NCBI GenBank assembly: GCA_046727735.1
Contig: JBKPDF010000028.1
Span: 5,655-69,654 of the forward strand
DNA length: 64,000 nucleotides
Origin: AP-16 sp046727735
Lineage (GTDB): Bacteria > Pseudomonadota > Alphaproteobacteria > Rhizobiales > Xanthobacteraceae
Direction of reading: 5' to 3'
Below are positions 25,641 through 34,047 of the stretch, one piece after another (positions within the stretch are counted from its first letter, which is position 1; each line of letters starts with the position of its first letter). Made by a program: the position numbers and the translations under genes. The notes under the pieces were generated by a model that was given only the letters and a program-made list of their open reading frames with translations, was not told where the DNA came from and made no database searches.

Positions 25641-26564
25641 CTAATGCACCGCCGCGGCGCGCGGCATGATCGCGCCGGGGTGGCGGATGACCTCGCCCGC
25701 AAGCCGATGGGCGGAGGCGGCGGCGGCGACCGGCGCCTCGCCGGCGAGCCGGGCGGCGAGGTAGGCGGCATTGAAGCTGTCGCCCGCCGCGGTCGTGTCG
25801 ATCGGAACCACGATCTGCGGCACGGGCACGAGCTCGCGCGTGCCGGCATCGAGCACGAGCGCGCCTTTGGCGCCGTTCTTCACCGCGATCTCGCCGATGC
25901 CAAACGCCTGCAGCCGCTCGACCGTCGCATCGGGGCTCGCGTCTCCCCACAGCAGCGCCTCGTCCTCGAAAGTGGGGAGCGCGATATCGACGCGCTTGAG
26001 CGCCTCCATGAACACCGTGCGAGTGCGGGCGAGATCGCCCTTCCAGCCGCGCGGGCGGAAATTGCAGTCGAAGGCGATCTTCACGCCGTTCCGGCGCGCG
26101 AGCTCGACTACGGCGAGGAAGCGGCCGATGCCGAGATTCGAATAGATCGAGAGTGTGACGCCGGAGAAATAGATCAGCCGGCAGTCGAGCAAACGTTCGG
26201 CGACGACGCTCCATTGCGGCAGCTCGAACAGCTCGCGTGCCGGCGAATTCTCGCGCCAATAACAGAAGCTGCGCTCGCCCTTGGCATTGGTCTCGACCAG
26301 GTACAGCCCCGTGGTGCGGTTGGGCACGCGAACGATGAGCTCGCTGCGAACGCCCTCGGCCGCGGCGAGCGCGATGAGCGCGTCCGAATAGGGATCGTCG
26401 CCGAGCGCGCTCGCATAGGAAACCCCCACGCCGGCGCGCGCGAGATAGACTGCGGTGTTGAAGGTGTCGCCACCGAAAGCGAGGCCGTAGCGGCCGTCGG
26501 GACCGCGGGCGAGCTCGATCATCACCTCGCCGACGGAAATGATGCTGGGTTTCTGCTCGCTCAT
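25641..26564 (-). CDS. kdgK: 2-keto-3-deoxygluconate kinase (PfkB family)
   Basis: A 307-residue ribokinase-fold sugar kinase. Features are SVGEVMIELARG at the start, the substrate-side GGDTFNTAVYLARAG (typical of KDG kinases), FDCNFRPRGWKGD, and the PfkB signature DTTAAGDSFNAAYLAARLAG, where GAGD is AAGD and holds the catalytic Asp. It would phosphorylate KDG to KDPG, the substrate of the aldolase encoded at 24483-25115 on the opposite strand. The aminotransferase gene ends 16 bases upstream, so the two are probably cotranscribed. Confidence 0.9.
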   Translation of the reverse strand: MSEQKPSIISVGEVMIELARGPDGRYGLAFGGDTFNTAVYLARAGVGVSYASALGDDPYSDALIALAAAEGVRSELIVRVPNRTTGLYLVETNAKGERSFCYWRENSPARELFELPQWSVVAERLLDCRLIYFSGVTLSIYSNLGIGRFLAVVELARRNGVKIAFDCNFRPRGWKGDLARTRTVFMEALKRVDIALPTFEDEALLWGDASPDATVERLQAFGIGEIAVKNGAKGALVLDAGTRELVPVPQIVVPIDTTAAGDSFNAAYLAARLAGEAPVAAAASAHRLAGEVIRHPGAIMPRAAAVH

Positions 26565-26580
26565 GCGGCGGCTCGTCTGG

Positions 26581-27762
26581 TTAGGCCGCCTTGCGCGTGC
26601 GCAGGAAGTCGTGCATGCGATCGAGCGCTTTCAGGATGTTCTCGGCGGAGTTCGCGTAGGAGAGCCGCAGATAGCCCTCGCCGAGCACGCCGAAATCCGG
26701 CCCGCCAACGACCGCGACGCCCGCGTCCTCGAGCAGCGCGGACGCGAGCGCCTTCGACTTCCACCCGGTGCGTGTGATGTTCGGAAACGCGTAGAACGCG
26801 CCCTTCGGGGTCGCGCAGGAAATGCCGGGCAGCCGGTCGAGGCCATCGACCACGAGCCCCCGGCGCCGATCGAACTCGGCGACCATTTCGGCAATGCTCT
26901 CCTGCGGGCCGGTGAGCGCGGCAAGCCCCGCCCATTGCGCGGCGGCGTTGACGCACGAATACGAATTGACCGCGAGCTTGCGGGCGAATTCGTAGAGTCC
27001 CTTGGGCCACACCGAATAGCCCATCCGCCATCCAGTCATGGCGTAGGTTTTGGACCAGCCGTTGAGCAGAATCAGCCGCTCGCGCAACGACGGATACGCG
27101 AGCAGACAGACGTGCTGCTCGCCGTCATAGAGCATCTGGTCGTAGATCTCGTCGGACAGCACCACGACGTCGGGATGGCGCTCGAGGCCGGCCACGAGCT
27201 TGTCGACCTCGGATTTCGGCGTAACCCCGCCGGTTGGATTCGCCGGCGAGTTGAGGATGAGGAGCCTCGTCGCCGGCGTGATCAGCGACAGCGTTTCCTC
27301 GGCCGAGAACGCAAACCCGTTCGCCTCCCGGATCGGCACGGGTACCGGCCGCGCGCCGGTGTACTCGATCATCGACCGGTAAATCGGAAAACCGGGATCG
27401 GGATAGAGGATGTCGGCGCCTGCTTCGCCGAACATCAGGATCGCCATGAACATGGTGACCTTGCCGCCCGGAACGACCATGACCGTGTCGGGCGAGACCG
27501 TCACGCGATAGCGTCTCGCGAGATCGGCGGCGACTGCTTCGCGCACCGGAAGGATGCCGGTCGAGGGCGTGTAGCCGTGGTGGCCGTCCCGCAACGCCTT
27601 GACGGCGGCTTCGACGATGTGTGGCGGGGTGGAAAAATCCGGCTGGCCGATGCCGAGATTGATGATGTCGCGGCCCTGCGCGGCGAGCGCGGTGGCGCGC
27701 GCGAGCACCGCGAAGGCGTTCTCCTCCCCGATGCGGTCGAAGGCGGCAACCGTTCTCAACAT
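26581..27762 (-). CDS. PLP-dependent aminotransferase (class I/II, aspartate-type)
   Basis: A 393-residue fold-type I aminotransferase. Motifs are NLGIGQPDFSTPPHIVEAA, LNSPANPTGGV (substrate Asn and Pro), LSDEIYDQMLY (Asp-x-x-Tyr to the cofactor), and SKTYAMTGWRMGY with the PLP lysine. The C-terminal arginine motif YLRLSYAN is present. GGGGAAGCC precedes the ATG. The specificity could be aspartate, alanine or another 2-oxo acid. Cotranscription with kdgK suggests that it handles a 2-keto acid or amino acid linked to the same metabolism. Confidence 0.92.
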   Translation of the reverse strand: MLRTVAAFDRIGEENAFAVLARATALAAQGRDIINLGIGQPDFSTPPHIVEAAVKALRDGHHGYTPSTGILPVREAVAADLARRYRVTVSPDTVMVVPGGKVTMFMAILMFGEAGADILYPDPGFPIYRSMIEYTGARPVPVPIREANGFAFSAEETLSLITPATRLLILNSPANPTGGVTPKSEVDKLVAGLERHPDVVVLSDEIYDQMLYDGEQHVCLLAYPSLRERLILLNGWSKTYAMTGWRMGYSVWPKGLYEFARKLAVNSYSCVNAAAQWAGLAALTGPQESIAEMVAEFDRRRGLVVDGLDRLPGISCATPKGAFYAFPNITRTGWKSKALASALLEDAGVAVVGGPDFGVLGEGYLRLSYANSAENILKALDRMHDFLRTRKAA

Positions 27763-27901
27763 GGCTTCCCCGCGGCTCTTGCAATGCCGGAGGTCGCGGC
27801 CGCCGGCTGATTGATTTCGGCCGGGAGTTCAGCGCATCCTCGCGGCGAAATCAAACCGATCCGGTGAGAACCGCCGCGGGAGGGCGGAACAGGAGGAAAC
27901 C

Positions 27902-29716
27902 ATGGCCAAAAAACCCGCGCCGCAACCGGCAAAATCGCGCCGCCTGCGCTCGCAGGCCTGGTTCGACAATCCCGAAAACCCGGGCATGACGGCGATCTAT
28001 CTCGAGCGCTACCTCAATTTCGGCCTCACGCGGGGGGAGCTCGCGGGCGGCAAGCCCATCATCGGCATCGCCCAGACCGGCTCGGATCTTTCGCCCTGCA
28101 ACCGCCATCACCTCGAGCTTGCCAAGCGCGTGCGCGAGGGCATCCGGTCGGCGGGCGGCATCGCGTTCGAGTTCCCGACGCACCCGATCCAGGAAACCGG
28201 CAAGCGCCCGACCGCCGCGCTCGACCGCAATCTCGCCTATCTGGGCCTCGTCGAGGTCCTCTACGGGTATCCGCTCGACGGCGTGGTGCTGATGACGGGC
28301 TGCGACAAGACCACGCCCGCGTGCCTCATGGCCGCCGCAACCGTCAATCTGCCGGCGATCGTGCTCTCCGGCGGGCCGATGCTCAACGGCTACTGGAAGG
28401 GCGAGCGCTGCGGCTCAGGCACCGCGGTATGGAACGCGCGCCAGGAGCACGCGGCAGGAAAGATCAACTACTCGGAATTCATCGATCTCGTCGCCTCCTC
28501 GGCGCCGTCGGCGGGCCACTGCAATACCATGGGGACCGCCTCGACCATGAACGCGCTCGCCGAGGCGCTCGGCATGTCGCTGCCGGGCTGCGCGGCGATC
28601 CCGGCGCCCTATCGCGAGCGCGCGCAGATCGCCTATGAGACCGGCGCGCGCATCGTCGGGATGGTCCGCGAAGACCTCAAGCCGTCGGATATTCTCACCC
28701 GCAAGGCGTTCGAGAACACGATCGCGGCCTGCTCGGCGATCGGCGGCTCGACCAATGCGCCGATCCACATCAACGCCATCGCCCGGCATATCGGCGTCAA
28801 GCTCGCGATCGAGGATTGGGAGCGGATCGGCTACGACGTGCCGCTGCTGGTCAACATGCAGCCTTCGGGAAAATATCTCGGCGAGGAATATCACCGGGCC
28901 GGCGGGCTGCCCGCCGTCATGCACGAGTTGCTCGAGGCCGGCCGCATTCACGCCGATGCGCTGACCGTCAACGGCAAAACCATGGGCGAGAACGTCCACG
29001 ACGCGATCATCGGGGATCCCGACGTGATCCGCCCGTACGACAAACCGTTGATGCAAAAAGCCGGCTTCAAGGTGCTGCACGGCAACCTGTTCGATGCCGC
29101 GGTGATGAAGACGAGCGGCATCTCCGAGGAATTCCGCAATCGCTACCTTTCGAATCCGAAGGACCCGAATGCGTTCGAGGGCCGCGCGGTGGTGTTCGAC
29201 GGACCGGAGGACTATCACCGCCGCATCGAGGATCCGGCGCTCAACATCGACGAGAATACGATGCTGCTCATCCGCGGCACCGGGCCGATCGGCTATCCGG
29301 GCGGCGCCGAGGTCGTCAACATGCAGCCGCCCGCGAGGCTGATCAAAAAGGGCGTGCGCTCGCTCCCCTGCATCGGCGACGGCCGGCAGTCGGGCACCTC
29401 GGGATCGCCGTCGATCCTCAACGCGTCGCCGGAGGCGGCGGTCGGCGGCGGGCTCGCGCTGCTCAAAACGGGCGACCGCGTGCGGATCGATCTCAACAAG
29501 GGCACGGCCGATATCCTGATCTCGAAAGCAGGGCTGGCGGAGCGCCGCGCCGCGCTGGAGAAGCAGGGCGGCTACAAATATCCGGCGAGCCAGACGCCGT
29601 GGCAGGAAATCCAGCGCTCGATGGTCGAGCAATTCGCCGAAGGCATGGTGCTCAAACCCGCAGTCAAGTATCAGAACATCGCCAGGATCATGGGCATCCC
29701 GCGGGACAATCATTAG
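27902..29716 (+). CDS. IlvD/Edd family dehydratase (sugar-acid, pentonate/hexonate type)
   Basis: A 604-residue Fe-S dehydratase. Likely cluster cysteines are in SDLSPCNRHH, MTGCDKTTPAC and AGHCNTMGTAS. The N-terminal RSQAWFDNPENPGMTAIYLERYLN and IAQTGSDLSPCN are characteristic of the aldonate dehydratases (L-arabonate or xylonate type) rather than dihydroxy-acid dehydratase. It should convert an aldonate to a 2-keto-3-deoxy acid. AGGAGG sits five bases before the ATG. Divergent from the aminotransferase/kdgK operon, it fits a sugar-acid regulon; the exact acid is not resolved from sequence. Confidence 0.92.
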   Translation: MAKKPAPQPAKSRRLRSQAWFDNPENPGMTAIYLERYLNFGLTRGELAGGKPIIGIAQTGSDLSPCNRHHLELAKRVREGIRSAGGIAFEFPTHPIQETGKRPTAALDRNLAYLGLVEVLYGYPLDGVVLMTGCDKTTPACLMAAATVNLPAIVLSGGPMLNGYWKGERCGSGTAVWNARQEHAAGKINYSEFIDLVASSAPSAGHCNTMGTASTMNALAEALGMSLPGCAAIPAPYRERAQIAYETGARIVGMVREDLKPSDILTRKAFENTIAACSAIGGSTNAPIHINAIARHIGVKLAIEDWERIGYDVPLLVNMQPSGKYLGEEYHRAGGLPAVMHELLEAGRIHADALTVNGKTMGENVHDAIIGDPDVIRPYDKPLMQKAGFKVLHGNLFDAAVMKTSGISEEFRNRYLSNPKDPNAFEGRAVVFDGPEDYHRRIEDPALNIDENTMLLIRGTGPIGYPGGAEVVNMQPPARLIKKGVRSLPCIGDGRQSGTSGSPSILNASPEAAVGGGLALLKTGDRVRIDLNKGTADILISKAGLAERRAALEKQGGYKYPASQTPWQEIQRSMVEQFAEGMVLKPAVKYQNIARIMGIPRDNH

Positions 29717-29742
29717 GAGTCTCCGGAGCTGCATGCGCTTTT

Positions 29743-29860
29743 CCCTCCCCGGAGGGGAGGGTCGGCGTCGAGCGAATGCGAGACGCCGGGGTGGGGTAAG
29801 TTCGAGAACCCCACCCGGCTCGACGCTTACGCGTCTCACCGACCTCCCCTGAAGGGGAGT
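29743..29860. repeat. Palindromic intergenic element, family A
   Basis: A CCCTCCCCGGAGGGGAGGG head, a middle with GGGGTGGGGTAAG and CCCCACCC, and a CTCCCCTGAAGGGGAG tail, about 118 bp. It sits between the dehydratase and the PEP-mutase-family gene. Confidence 0.8.
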
Positions 29861-29888
29861 AAAGCGAGCGCGGAGAGAGGAACGCATC

Positions 29889-30728
29889 ATGCCCAGCATC
29901 GCCGAGAAGCGCCGCGTGTTTCGTGCGCTCCATGAGCGCGGCTGCTTCGTCATTCCCAATCCGTGGGATATCGGCAGCGCGCGCTATCTCCAGCATCTCG
30001 GCTTCAAAGCGATCGCCACCACGAGCTCGGGTGCGGCCTGGTCGCTGGGATTGCCGGACAACGCCGTCGGCCGCGATGGCATGTTGGCGCATGTCAGAAC
30101 GATCGTGGCCGCCAGCGATCTGCCGGTGAACGCCGATTTCGAATCCGGCTATGCGTCCTCGCCTGCCGAAGTCGGTGAGAGCGTGCGGATGTGCGTCGAT
30201 ACCGGGGTTGCCGGGCTGTCGATCGAAGATTCGACCGGGGACGAGACAAATCCGTTGTTCCCGCTTGCGGATGCGGTCGCGCGGATGCGGGCGGCGCGGG
30301 CCGCGATCGACGCCAAGGACCCGGATGCCGTGCTGGTTGGGCGCGCCGAATGCCTGCTCGTCGGCCGCACGGATCTAGGCGAGATCATCGCGCGGCTCAG
30401 GGCCTATGCGGATGCGGGCGCGGATTGCCTCTATGCGCCGGGACTGCGGGCGCGCGAGCAGATCGCGCGGATCGTGGAAGCGGTTCATCCCAAACCGGTG
30501 AACGTGCTGATCGGCGGTGCGCTCGGATTCACGGTGAAGGATTTGGCCGACCTCGGCGTGCGGCGGATCAGTGTCGGCGGGGCGCTCGCGCGCGCGGCGT
30601 GGGGCGGCTTCATTCGCGCGGCGCGTGCGATGGCGGAAGCAGGGAGTTTCGAGGCGTTGGCCGATTCGGTGCCGTTTGCGGAGCTCAACGGCTTTTTCCG
30701 CCAGGATCTCGCGCGCCGGCGGCCCTGA
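29889..30728 (+). CDS. Isocitrate lyase/PEP mutase family protein
   Basis: A 279-residue TIM-barrel protein of the ICL/PEP-mutase superfamily. Metal-site signature segments are NADFESGYA, DSTGDETNPLF and GRAECLLVG. The isocitrate-lyase catalytic Cys motif is not recognised, so a 2-methylisocitrate lyase, oxaloacetate decarboxylase or related C-C lyase is more likely than isocitrate lyase. GAGAGGAACGC precedes the ATG. The GNAT gene follows 23 bases later. Its position between sugar-acid genes suggests cleavage of a 2-keto acid, but this is inferred. Confidence 0.88.
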   Translation: MPSIAEKRRVFRALHERGCFVIPNPWDIGSARYLQHLGFKAIATTSSGAAWSLGLPDNAVGRDGMLAHVRTIVAASDLPVNADFESGYASSPAEVGESVRMCVDTGVAGLSIEDSTGDETNPLFPLADAVARMRAARAAIDAKDPDAVLVGRAECLLVGRTDLGEIIARLRAYADAGADCLYAPGLRAREQIARIVEAVHPKPVNVLIGGALGFTVKDLADLGVRRISVGGALARAAWGGFIRAARAMAEAGSFEALADSVPFAELNGFFRQDLARRRP

Positions 30729-30751
30729 GCGATGAAGTCCGTCCAGCTCCG

Positions 30752-31213
30752 ATGAATGCCATGGCGCAAATGCGCCGCGCCGGCGCGCGAGACGTCGCCG
30801 CGGTCAATGCACTCCAGCACGCCGCTTATGCGAGAAATCGTGTCATTCTGGGGGTCGAGCCGCTGCCGTTGATGGTCGACTACGCGACGATCGTGGCCGA
30901 TTACGAGGTCTGGCTCCTGGAAGACGGCGAGGCGCTCGAAGGCGTGTTGATCCTCGAACCGCGGCCGGACGATCTCCTGATTTGGAGCGTCGCGGTCGGG
31001 CCCGAGGTGCAAGGACGCGGCATCGGCAATCGCTTGCTCGAGATCGCGCAGGCGCGCGCCCGCGAGCTCGGCCGCCGCAAGGTACGGCTCTATACCGGGG
31101 AAAAGCTCGTCGGCAACGTCGCCTGGTACGAGCGACACGGTTTCGTGCGCGAGCGCGTCGAGGACTTGGGGGATCGCCGCGCGGTCCATATGATGAAAAC
31201 CTTGGAGGACTAA
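30752..31213 (+). CDS. GNAT family N-acetyltransferase
   Basis: A 153-residue acetyltransferase. The acetyl-CoA site is visible as VGPEVQGRGIGNRLLE (Q/R-x-x-G-x-G/A). The N-terminal RRAGARDVAAVNALQHAAY and the C-terminal NVAWYERHGFVRERVED strand-helix are typical. The frame stays open far upstream inside the preceding gene, but that translation is Arg-rich noise, so the ATG at 30752 (or 30761) is used. The ribosome site is weak. Target is unknown. Confidence 0.86.
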   Translation: MNAMAQMRRAGARDVAAVNALQHAAYARNRVILGVEPLPLMVDYATIVADYEVWLLEDGEALEGVLILEPRPDDLLIWSVAVGPEVQGRGIGNRLLEIAQARARELGRRKVRLYTGEKLVGNVAWYERHGFVRERVEDLGDRRAVHMMKTLED

Positions 31214-31220
31214 GGCCTCG

Positions 31221-31255
31221 TCATTGCCGGCTTGTCCGGCTTGTCCCGGCAATGA
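31221..31255. repeat. Small inverted repeat after the GNAT gene
   Basis: TCATTGCCGG at 31221-31230 is the exact reverse complement of CCGGCAATGA at 31246-31255. This is a short REP-like hairpin, eight bases after the GNAT stop. Confidence 0.62.
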
Positions 31256-31322
31256 GGTCGGCCCTGCGGCATGGATGCGCGGGTCGAGCGCACGGATGAC
31301 GAGGCCGGAGAAGGAGGCCGCA

Positions 31323-32081
31323 GTGGCCGGACGGTTGAAGGGAAAGATCGCGCTCGTCACCGCGGCCGGGCAAGGGATCGGCCGCGCCATTGCCGAAGCC
31401 TTCGTGGCCGAGGGCGCCAAGGTCATCGCCACCGACATGGACCCCGGCAAGCTCAAAGGGTTACGCGGCGCCGAGCGCGAAAAGCTCGACGTGCGCTCGA
31501 GCGAAGCGGTCGAAACACTCGCGAAGGACCTCGCGCGCAGGATCGGACCGGTCGAAGTGCTGGTGAATTGCGCCGGCTTCGTTCACCACGGCTCGGTGCT
31601 CGACTGCTCGGAAGCCGACTGGGATTTCTCCTTCGACCTCAACGTGAAATCGATGCATCGCACGATCAAGGCGTTTCTGCCTGCGATGCTCAAGGGCAAG
31701 AAGGGCGCGATCGTCAACATCGCGTCCGGCGCATCCTCTGTGCGCGGCATCCCCAATCGATACGTGTACGGCGCCACCAAGGCGGCGGTGATCGGGCTGA
31801 CCAAGGCGGTCGCCGCGGATTTCATCAAGCGCGGTATCCGCGCCAATGCCATCTGTCCGGGAACGATCCAGTCGCCCTCGCTCGACGAGCGGATCGCGGC
31901 GCTTGCGAAATCGACCGAGCAGCCGCTCGCCGCGGTGCGCCGCAGTTTCGTCGATCGCCAGCCGATGGGCCGGCTCGGCACGCCCCAGGAAGTCGCGATG
32001 CTCGCGGTCTATCTCGCCTCCGACGAATCGAGCTTCACCACCGGCCACATCCATCTGGTCGACGGCGGCTTTGCGCTGTAG
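31323..32081 (+). CDS. SDR family oxidoreductase (2-keto-3-deoxy-sugar-acid/hydroxybutyrate dehydrogenase type)
   Basis: A 252-residue short-chain dehydrogenase: LVTAAGQGIGRAI cofactor loop, Asp in TDMDPG favouring NAD, VNCAGFV, and an active site with NIASGASSVRG...YVYGATKAA. The C-terminal GTPQEVAMLAVYLASDESSFTTG is standard. The GTG at 31323 is chosen because AGGAGG is five bases upstream; the longer frame has no support. Overall pattern resembles SDRs acting on 2-keto-3-deoxy sugar acids or 3-hydroxybutyrate. The next gene starts 58 bases later; both may form an operon. Confidence 0.9.
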   Translation: MAGRLKGKIALVTAAGQGIGRAIAEAFVAEGAKVIATDMDPGKLKGLRGAEREKLDVRSSEAVETLAKDLARRIGPVEVLVNCAGFVHHGSVLDCSEADWDFSFDLNVKSMHRTIKAFLPAMLKGKKGAIVNIASGASSVRGIPNRYVYGATKAAVIGLTKAVAADFIKRGIRANAICPGTIQSPSLDERIAALAKSTEQPLAAVRRSFVDRQPMGRLGTPQEVAMLAVYLASDESSFTTGHIHLVDGGFAL

Positions 32082-32139
32082 GCGGTCCGGGAACAGCAAA
32101 CGAAACTCCAAAATTCGGAATCGAGAAGGAGGAACCGAG

Positions 32140-33123
32140 GTGCAAGTGCTGATCATTGGGGCGGCCGGCATGGTCGGCCGCAAGCTTGTCGAGCGGCTCG
32201 TTCGCGAGAAGGCGCTCGACGGGAAACCAATCGACAAGCTCACGCTGGTCGACGTCGTCGCTCCGGCCCGGCCCGCAGGATTTCCCGGAGCGATCGAGAC
32301 GATCGCGGCGGACCTATCCGCGCCGGGCCAAGCCGAAGCGATGATCGCCGGCCGCCCCGACGTGATCTTTCACCTCGCCGCGGTGGTGTCCGGCGAGGCG
32401 GAAGCGGATTTCGACAAAGGTTACCGCATCAATCTCGACGGCACCCGCGCCCTGCTCGAAGCGATCCGCAAGGCGGGCGACGGCTATCATCCCAAGGTGG
32501 TGTACACCTCCTCGGCGGCGGTGTTCGGCGCGCCGTTTCCGGAAGCGATCCACGACGAGTTCCATCTCACGCCGCTGACCTCGTACGGAACCCAGAAGGC
32601 GATCGGCGAGCTTTTGCTTGCCGATTATCACCGGCGCGGTTTTCTCGACGGCGTCGGGTTGCGGTTTCCCACGATCTGCGTGCGGCCCGGCAGGCCCAAT
32701 AAGGCGGCGTCCGGTTTCTTCTCCTCGATCATCCGTGAGCCTCTGGTGGGCGAGGAAGCGGTGCTGCCGGTTGCCGAGACGGTGCGCCACACGCATGCGA
32801 GCCCGCGCTCCGCGGTTGGGTTCCTCGTGCACGCGGCCTCGCTGTCGCGCGAGGCGCTCGGCGAGCGGATCAATCTCACGATGCCGGGGGTATCCTGCAC
32901 GGTCGGCGAGGAGATCGAGGCGCTGCGGCGAATCGCCGGAGACAAGGTCGCGGCCCGCATTCGCCGCGAGCACGATCCGACGATCGCCCGGATCGTCGGC
33001 GGCTGGCCGCAGCGGCTCGAGGCGAAGCGCGCGCGGGCGCTCGGCTTCCGGGCGGAGGCGAGCTTCGATGAGATCGTCCGCGCCCACATCGAGGACGAGC
33101 TCGCCGGCAAGATCGCAGCGTAA
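32140..33123 (+). CDS. denD: D-erythronate-dehydrogenase-like NAD-dependent epimerase/dehydratase family protein
   Basis: A 327-residue extended SDR. The N-terminal GAAGMVGRKLVERLV and the LVDVVAP loop bind NAD; the catalytic Tyr-x-x-x-Lys is in SYGTQKAIGE, after YTSSAAVFG. The family is that of DenD, which oxidises D-erythronate to 2-keto-D-erythronate: LRFPTICVRPGRPNKAASGF and LNMPG-like motifs. GTG at 32140 has AGGAGG seven bases upstream. It follows the SDR in what is likely one transcript. C4 acid breakdown complements the neighbouring sugar-acid genes. The gene symbol is inferred from sequence pattern, not proven. Confidence 0.85.
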   Translation: MQVLIIGAAGMVGRKLVERLVREKALDGKPIDKLTLVDVVAPARPAGFPGAIETIAADLSAPGQAEAMIAGRPDVIFHLAAVVSGEAEADFDKGYRINLDGTRALLEAIRKAGDGYHPKVVYTSSAAVFGAPFPEAIHDEFHLTPLTSYGTQKAIGELLLADYHRRGFLDGVGLRFPTICVRPGRPNKAASGFFSSIIREPLVGEEAVLPVAETVRHTHASPRSAVGFLVHAASLSREALGERINLTMPGVSCTVGEEIEALRRIAGDKVAARIRREHDPTIARIVGGWPQRLEAKRARALGFRAEASFDEIVRAHIEDELAGKIAA

Positions 33124-33126
33124 ATA

Positions 33127-33226
33127 ACCTCCCCGGAGGCGAGGTCGCCGGCCGAAGGCCGGCGGGGGGCGACCCCGACCCCGGCTCGAGGCTATCGCCT
33201 CTCGCCGACCCTCCCCTTCGGGGAGC
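33127..33226. repeat. Palindromic intergenic element, family A
   Basis: ACCTCCCCGGAGGCGAGGT head, a perfect CGCCGGCCGAAGGCCGGCG hairpin in the middle, and CCTCCCCTTCGGGGAG tail. It lies between denD and sfsA; the middle differs from the other copies. Confidence 0.78.
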
Positions 33227-33239
33227 GAAAGGAGAGTCC

Positions 33240-33953
33240 GTGCAGTTTGCCAAACCACTCATCCCCGCGACGCTCGTGCGCCGTTACAAGCGCTTCCTGG
33301 CCGACGTCGTGCTGCCGTCCGGGGAGGAGACAACCGTCCACGTCGCCAACCCGGGTGCGATGACGGGCCTGGCCGCGCCGGGCTCGCGGGTGTTGTTGTC
33401 GCGCTCCGCCAATGCGGCGCGCAAGCTGCCGCTGAGTTGGGAGCTCGTCGAGGTGGATCTCGGCTGCGGCCGCGAGCTCGTCGGCATCAATACCGGAAAC
33501 CCCAACCTGCTCGTCGCCGAGGCGCTGCGCCAAAACCTGATTCCGGAGCTGCGGGATTATCGTTCGGTGCGCCGCGAAATCCGCTACGGCCGAAACTGCC
33601 GGGTCGACTTCCTGCTCGAAGCGCCGGACCGCCCGCCGTGCTATCTCGAGATCAAGAACGTGCACCTGATGCGGCAGCCCGCGCTCGCCGAGTTCCCCGA
33701 TTGCGTCACTGCGCGCGGGGAAAAGCACCTCGACGAGCTCGCCGGCATGGTTGCGGTCGGGGCGCGTGCGATCCTGGTGTTCATCATCCAGATTGGCTCG
33801 GCGGCGCGTTTTTCGCTGGCGGACGACATCGATCCGGCCTACGCGGCCGCGTTCGGCCGGGCTCGGGCTCGCGGCGTCGAGGCATTCGCCTGGCGTTGCG
33901 GCCTCAGCGAGCACGCGATCGCGATCGAAGCACCGGTCCCGATCGGCCGCTGA
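33240..33953 (+). CDS. sfsA: DNA/RNA nuclease SfsA
   Basis: A 237-residue SfsA family protein. Recognised segments are the N-terminal LIPATLVRRYKRFLADVVL, VHVANPGAMTGLAAPGSRVLLS, the PD-(D/E)xK-like CRVDFLLEAPDRPPCYLEIKNVHLMR core, and the FPDCVTARGEKHLDELAGM motif. The first is an OB-like N-terminal domain, the second a nuclease fold. A GTG start at 33240 follows AAAGGAG. The start of the series sfsA-map-radC is common in Rhizobiales. It was historically described as a sugar fermentation stimulation protein. Confidence 0.94.
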   Translation: MQFAKPLIPATLVRRYKRFLADVVLPSGEETTVHVANPGAMTGLAAPGSRVLLSRSANAARKLPLSWELVEVDLGCGRELVGINTGNPNLLVAEALRQNLIPELRDYRSVRREIRYGRNCRVDFLLEAPDRPPCYLEIKNVHLMRQPALAEFPDCVTARGEKHLDELAGMVAVGARAILVFIIQIGSAARFSLADDIDPAYAAAFGRARARGVEAFAWRCGLSEHAIAIEAPVPIGR

Positions 33954-34047
33954 GGCGATCCTTGCGCGCGCAACGCGCCGGCTTACATTCTGAGGACAGA
34001 GCGGCGGCGGTGTGGCCGCGGGGACGCGGCCACGCCCGCGAGCGAAC

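Noticed and set aside
28415..29959. Long leftward open frame opposite the IlvD/Edd dehydratase
   Set aside because: Antisense shadow in G+C-rich DNA; the forward gene has a perfect ribosome site and family motifs.
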